DNA of 10,023 nt from a candidate division FCPU426 bacterium (GTDB lineage Bacteria; Oederibacteriota; Muellerivitia; Muellerivitales; DAHXKG01). A program made the translations under genes and the position numbers. Under the pieces are notes generated by a model, which worked only from the letters and a program-made list of their open reading frames with translations, was not told the origin of the DNA and searched no databases. Below, piece after piece: positions 6,915-10,023 of this stretch (positions are counted from its first letter, which is position 1; each line of letters opens with the position of its first letter). The stretch lies in NCBI GenBank assembly GCA_027366525.1, contig DAHXKG010000002.1, forward strand, positions 263,615-273,637. Reading direction: 5' to 3'.

Positions 6915-6958
6915 TGTTAGATTTGTTAAAATAATAAAGATAATCAGTTTATCTAACA
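6915..6958. repeat. Inverted repeat flanking the rph promoter
   Basis: TGTTAGAT (6915-6922) and its exact reverse complement ATCTAACA (6951-6958) are separated by 28 nt. One arm covers the proposed -35 box and the other lies just downstream of the likely start site. The placement would suit a regulator binding both half-sites, or the arms could pair in RNA only if transcription began farther upstream. An 8-bp match in AT-rich DNA may also be chance. Confidence 0.35.
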
Positions 6959-6959
6959 A
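6931..6959 (-). promoter_or_regulatory. Promoter for rph-rdgB and downstream tRNAs
   Basis: On the minus strand TTGTTA (6954-6959, 4 of 6) and TATTAT (6931-6936, 5 of 6) are separated by exactly 17 nt. Transcription would start near 6924, about 30 nt before the TTG start codon of rph, leaving room for the AAGGA site. It separates the housekeeping unit from the envelope operon upstream. Confidence 0.55.
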
Positions 6960-7051
6960 GAACTTTTTATTTGTTTTTAAACCCCAAAATAATATTCAAA
7001 GCTGCACTCATGCTACCTGTTCTTAATAAATAAAATTTCAATTCAAATAAT

Positions 7052-7675
7052 TTATATTTTTTGTTGTCTGCGTGTTCTTAATTGTTTGCCATGATTCTTG
7101 TCTTCTGTTAAAAACAAAATAAGAGAAGACATCCACGTTATTAAAAACATTAATAAAACCAAAAGTAAAAACCAAATAAATTTTTCAAGTTCAGAATAAA
7201 TCCCCAAACTAAAGCTTCGATTAATTACCGGAGACTTTTCGGCAACCCAAAATGCTTGCCTCATATTCGACTTGCGTAATTTTTGCAATTCGCTTATTTC
7301 TTGTTGAAGATGATATATCGTTAACATAAGCGTATTAATCTCAGCAGTTTTATGAGGAACAAGTCCTTTACTAAGGACAACTGGAAACCTTGTATTATCA
7401 ACAAGCCAAATATTGGAATGCGCCAGTCGTTTTTTAGCTGTGATTAAATCACTCATTAATAGATGTGCTTTTTTATTATGGGGTTCTAAAGTTAACAGTT
7501 TTTCAACATTAACAAGTCCATCATCATATTGAGCGGACATGTAATCTTGCAATCCATTCAAATAATATTTTTCCATTTGATGTAGTCGAAACCCATCAGA
7601 CTGCTGTGCCATTACATTGTTTTTTGTAATCAAAAAAACAAGACCAATGAAAAAAAACATTTTTTTAAATTTCAA
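7052..7675 (-). CDS. Unidentified exported protein with TPR-like, coiled-coil and C-terminal membrane segments
   Basis: I do not recognise this family. The best start is TTG at 7675: GAGG (7682-7685) lies 6 nt before it, whereas an in-frame TTG at 7687 overlaps that site. This gives 207 residues beginning with a classic signal peptide (lysines, then MFFFIGLVFLI, likely cut after VMA near 23). Next comes a helical segment resembling one or two TPR units (about 30-75, with YYLNGLQDYMSAQYDDGL and LEPHNKKAHLL), a middle part, a short heptad-like helix (about 115-140, LQQEISELQKL), and one strongly hydrophobic segment (about 165-190) followed by a basic tail (KQLRTRRQQKI). The predicted layout is periplasmic with a C-terminal inner-membrane anchor. 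It is the last gene of an operon with the PorV-like barrel, 21 nt downstream, and probably works with it. Confidence 0.7.
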   Translation of the reverse strand: MKFKKMFFFIGLVFLITKNNVMAQQSDGFRLHQMEKYYLNGLQDYMSAQYDDGLVNVEKLLTLEPHNKKAHLLMSDLITAKKRLAHSNIWLVDNTRFPVVLSKGLVPHKTAEINTLMLTIYHLQQEISELQKLRKSNMRQAFWVAEKSPVINRSFSLGIYSELEKFIWFLLLVLLMFLITWMSSLILFLTEDKNHGKQLRTRRQQKI

Positions 7676-7696
7676 ATAACACCTCAAATCCCGTAT

Positions 7697-9043
7697 TTAT
7701 AATTTTTGCTCACTAACTTTTTCAAGCTTCTTGCAAAATTGATTCAACGTATAATTTTCAGAATCATACTCTAATGCCATATGTATTAAACCGTCTGCTT
7801 CAGATATTCGACCCATTTTAAAACATTTTTTGGCACGCCTATAATAAGCTTTTGCAATAGTGCTCATTGGGTGGGCTTCAACCGAAATAACTCTTGATGA
7901 AATTCTTTTTGGAGATTTGGTGACCGCACGCACAAAGATATTATATTTTTGAAAATTAATTGCATTATGTATCAAGCAATATTGCGTAGATATTACTTTG
8001 CGATTGCAAATAAAATAATTTCTCCAATTATTTTTTTTAATATAAATATTAAAATTTATTTTCCCTTCTGCATTGCTAACTTTCCAACTTAAATAAATCT
8101 TCTTATTTCCAACCATACTTTTCACATCCCAAATTTTAACTTGGGGATGCTGGTTTTTTAAATGAGCAGGAAAATACCATGTCAATGAAATTCTATGGCT
8201 ATACCCTAATGATGAATGACTTTCGAAGGCATAATCCAATTCAACATTAGTCATTTTCCATCCAATTCCGAATGTAATCTGTGCTGGTATTGTGAAAAAG
8301 TTTATATATCCTACTCTAAAAGCCAAACTTCTATTTAAAATCCACTGTTCAGCCCCTATCCTGACCTGAAATTGATGTTCACTAACATACGAAATCCCAT
8401 CGACTGCAACGGTCGTCATTTTATTTATTTCCATAGCAAGACCCGAAGCAATTTGTTCAGGAATGTTTTGTAAAAATCCATTCGTGTACTTTAATTCGGA
8501 AAAAAGATTTGAGACATTAATCCCAAACTTTAAATCAGTATGTAAATTAACTGGTTGTGTATATAAAAAACCAAACCCTAAACCTTCTCCACTAGAACTA
8601 TTATTTTCCAAGTTAGAATAAAAATAGTTCAATTCCGCACCAAAAAATAATTTATTATCTCGCATTAATGGAATAGATATTGCTAAAGAGTAATTTTGCT
8701 CGCTACTTCCGGATAATCCCAAGAAATAAAGTTCATTTCTACTAATTGATAAATGAATTTGATGCGGCATTGGCCATGCAATTGAAAAATAGGTATTTGT
8801 AATATCGTTTGAAAATAAATTTCCATACATTCCTAGAAATTCAAATTTATTAATCAATCCAAGCCCACTTGGATTCCAATACGCTGCACTTGGATCATTG
8901 GCAATAGCAACAAAAGCTCCTCCCATTCCAATGGCACGAGCCCCTACACCCAATCCCGAATTTTGATAAAATTGTGCAAATGCATATTTTGGCAAAAACA
9001 AAAGCATTAAAAAAAGAATTATTTTTTTCATGTTTTTTCTCAT
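7697..9043 (-). CDS. PorV/PorQ-like outer-membrane beta-barrel protein with FN3-like and TPR-like C-terminus
   Basis: 448 residues. A signal peptide (hydrophobic 8-17, cut after AFA near 23) precedes [13 protein letters not shown] (32-44) and [12 protein letters not shown] (50-61), the N-terminal signature of the PorV/PorQ/UPF0164 branch of FadL-like barrels. Residues ~65-290 alternate in short aromatic-rich strands, as in a barrel. About 298-390 looks like one fibronectin-III-type domain ([10 protein letters not shown], then YNIFVRAV), and 394-445 is helical and TPR-like ([20 protein letters not shown]). Plain PorV proteins end at the barrel, so this extension is unusual; it would face the periplasm if the topology is standard. 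The ATG at 9043 overlaps the upstream stop as ATGA, implying coupled translation; a second ATG at 9031 also lacks a good ribosome site. In Bacteroidota, PorV shuttles type IX secretion cargo. That role here is inference. Confidence 0.78.
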   Translation of the reverse strand: MRKNMKKIILFLMLLFLPKYAFAQFYQNSGLGVGARAIGMGGAFVAIANDPSAAYWNPSGLGLINKFEFLGMYGNLFSNDITNTYFSIAWPMPHQIHLSISRNELYFLGLSGSSEQNYSLAISIPLMRDNKLFFGAELNYFYSNLENNSSSGEGLGFGFLYTQPVNLHTDLKFGINVSNLFSELKYTNGFLQNIPEQIASGLAMEINKMTTVAVDGISYVSEHQFQVRIGAEQWILNRSLAFRVGYINFFTIPAQITFGIGWKMTNVELDYAFESHSSLGYSHRISLTWYFPAHLKNQHPQVKIWDVKSMVGNKKIYLSWKVSNAEGKINFNIYIKKNNWRNYFICNRKVISTQYCLIHNAINFQKYNIFVRAVTKSPKRISSRVISVEAHPMSTIAKAYYRRAKKCFKMGRISEADGLIHMALEYDSENYTLNQFCKKLEKVSEQKL

Positions 9044-10023
9044 TTAATAACGGCTACTTTTATAACTTTAGTTATTATTGTTCCATCAGAATTTGTGGCT
9101 GTTAAAACAACCAAATAAAGACCCGATGCCACTTGTTGGTCATAGATATTCTTTAAATCCCATATAACTTCATGGCTTGGTCCTAAATTTAATTCCTTAA
9201 TTAATTCACCTGTAACATCATAAATTTTGATTGAAAAATTAGAAAAACTTAAGTTTTGAGAGTTAGATACATTCAACAAAATTTTTGAATTATTGAGTGA
9301 TAAATTGGGGCGCGCAGTAAATACAATATTGGCATTCCCTTGCCATGGTTCAACAAATACATTTTTTATCATTGTTAACTTCTCCCCATTAAGCAATTGG
9401 GTTTGAAGTTCTACCTGATAAACGCCATTATCAACTAACTCGCCATTACTATCTAAGCAATTCCAATTCGCAATAAAAATATTATTAAGATAAATTTTTA
9501 CAAAACCTCCATTTGAATGTTCAGATTGAACAAATGCTGAAATTTCAAAATTATAGCTAGTTGCTTGAGACAATTTAGTATTAGCAATAATTGAACGAAC
9601 CTCTTCTCCAGATTCATTATAAATTTGAATAACAATTTCATTAAATGCATTTGAGGTCGGAGTGGGAGAAATGTTACTAATTACCGTAGCAGTAGATGTC
9701 ATTGTCGGGGTATTCGTCACGGTATTCGTCGGTGTGTTTGTTGGTGTACTCGTCGGAGTATTCGTTGGTGTGTTCGTTGATGTACTGGTGGGAGTATTCG
9801 TCACGGTATTCGTGGATATGTTTGTTGGTGTACTCGTCGGGGTATTCGTTGGTGTGTTCGTTGATGTACTGGTGGGAGTATTCGTCACGGTATTCGTGGG
9901 TGTGTTTGTTGGTGTACTCGTCGGGGTATTCGTCACGGTATTCGTGGGTGTGTTTGTTGGTGTACTCGTCGGAGTATTCGTTGGTGTGTTCGTTGATGTA
10001 CTGGTGGGAGTATTCGTCACGGT
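9040..10023 (-). CDS. Surface protein with Thr/Pro/Asn repeat stalk and FlgD-like C-terminal domains (5' end outside window)
   Basis: The frame is open through the right edge, so the true start, and any signal peptide, lie beyond it. About 327 residues are visible. The first ~110 are a low-complexity stalk of TNTPTSTP-type tetrads in 28-residue blocks, then ISPTPTSN. About 125-230 resembles a FlgD/CHU-type Ig domain (IYNESGEEV, then [21 protein letters not shown]). About 240-326 is a second such domain ([34 protein letters not shown], ending KVIKVAVIK). A C-terminal domain of this shape is the usual type IX sorting or cell-surface attachment module, and Thr/Pro stalks are often O-glycosylated spacers. 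The next gene, overlapping by 4 nt, encodes a PorV-like barrel, which fits export or anchoring of this protein. The ligand or enzyme part, if any, is outside the window. The function is unknown. Confidence 0.8.
   Translation of the reverse strand, partial: TVTNTPTSTSTNTPTNTPTSTPTNTPTNTVTNTPTSTPTNTPTNTVTNTPTSTSTNTPTNTPTSTPTNISTNTVTNTPTSTSTNTPTNTPTSTPTNTPTNTVTNTPTMTSTATVISNISPTPTSNAFNEIVIQIYNESGEEVRSIIANTKLSQATSYNFEISAFVQSEHSNGGFVKIYLNNIFIANWNCLDSNGELVDNGVYQVELQTQLLNGEKLTMIKNVFVEPWQGNANIVFTARPNLSLNNSKILLNVSNSQNLSFSNFSIKIYDVTGELIKELNLGPSHEVIWDLKNIYDQQVASGLYLVVLTATNSDGTIITKVIKVAVIK
9700..10023. repeat. 84-bp higher-order tandem repeat inside the surface-protein gene
   Basis: The codon GTG (read as CAC on the plus strand) of the TNTVTNTP junction recurs at 9718, 9802, 9886, 9934 and 10018, giving spacings of 84, 84, 48 and 84 bp. 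Each block is built from 12-bp subunits (ACN-AAT/AGT-ACN-CCN). The 48-bp block lacks 36 bp, exactly three subunits, so the frame is kept. Blocks differ at only a few bases, implying recent expansion or gene conversion. The array continues past the right edge. Confidence 0.93.

Noticed and set aside
6960-7051. Terminator for the envelope operon in the gap before rph
   Set aside because: I found only tiny hairpins (such as GCA/TGC arms) and no stem followed by a T-run on the minus strand.
9700-10023. Tandem repeat considered as a CRISPR array
   Set aside because: The units are contiguous, have no unique spacers, and are built of in-frame 12-bp subunits inside a coding region.

Overview
The window looks like part of a low-G+C (about one third by eye) bacterial chromosome in which every supported gene lies on the minus strand and is read right to left. 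The organism cannot be named from the sequence. It carries an outer-membrane barrel protein of the PorV/PorQ type, a Thr/Pro-rich surface protein with FlgD-like C-terminal domains, and a SpoVS-family protein. Together these suggest a diderm, possibly a candidate-phylum lineage of the Elusimicrobia/Omnitrophota/Margulisbacteria kind. That placement is an inference, not a match.

Reading in the direction of transcription: (1) 10023-7052 is an envelope operon. It holds the 3' part of a surface protein with an 84-bp tandem repeat, then a PorV-like barrel protein fused to FN3-like and TPR-like segments (the two genes overlap by 4 nt, ATGA), then an unrecognised exported TPR-like/coiled-coil/single-TM protein. 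(2) 6894-5594 is rph-rdgB (RNase PH and XTP/dITP pyrophosphatase), overlapping by one base and preceded by a good promoter. The rdgB stop codon is bases 8-10 of the tRNA-Pro gene that follows. (3) 5603-4350 mixes tRNA-Pro(UGG), tRNA-Arg(UCU), a PmtA-like SAM methyltransferase, tRNA-His(GUG), tRNA-Arg(CCG) and tRNA-Lys(CUU). (4) 4315-726 holds a membrane family-2 glycosyltransferase 34 nt after tRNA-Lys, followed by a GH94 sugar phosphorylase. (5) 537-149 is a spoVS homologue with a near-consensus promoter, then tRNA-Val(UAC). (6) The left edge, 1-129, is richer in G+C (57 of the first 120 bases) and open in more than one frame. I could not assign it.

The rph-rdgB-tRNA block is housekeeping: tRNA 3' trimming and nucleotide-pool cleaning beside the tRNAs themselves. 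The two accessory parts are the surface/secretion-like trio at the right end and the glycosyltransferase-phosphorylase pair in the middle. No stretch over 300 bases lacks a gene. The longer gaps (538-725, 4639-4752, 6895-7051) hold the promoters and palindromes listed, and I saw no convincing intrinsic terminator in any of them.

No clearly new defence or mobile system is visible. The best candidates for something undescribed are the PorV-like/FlgD-domain surface module and its third partner.
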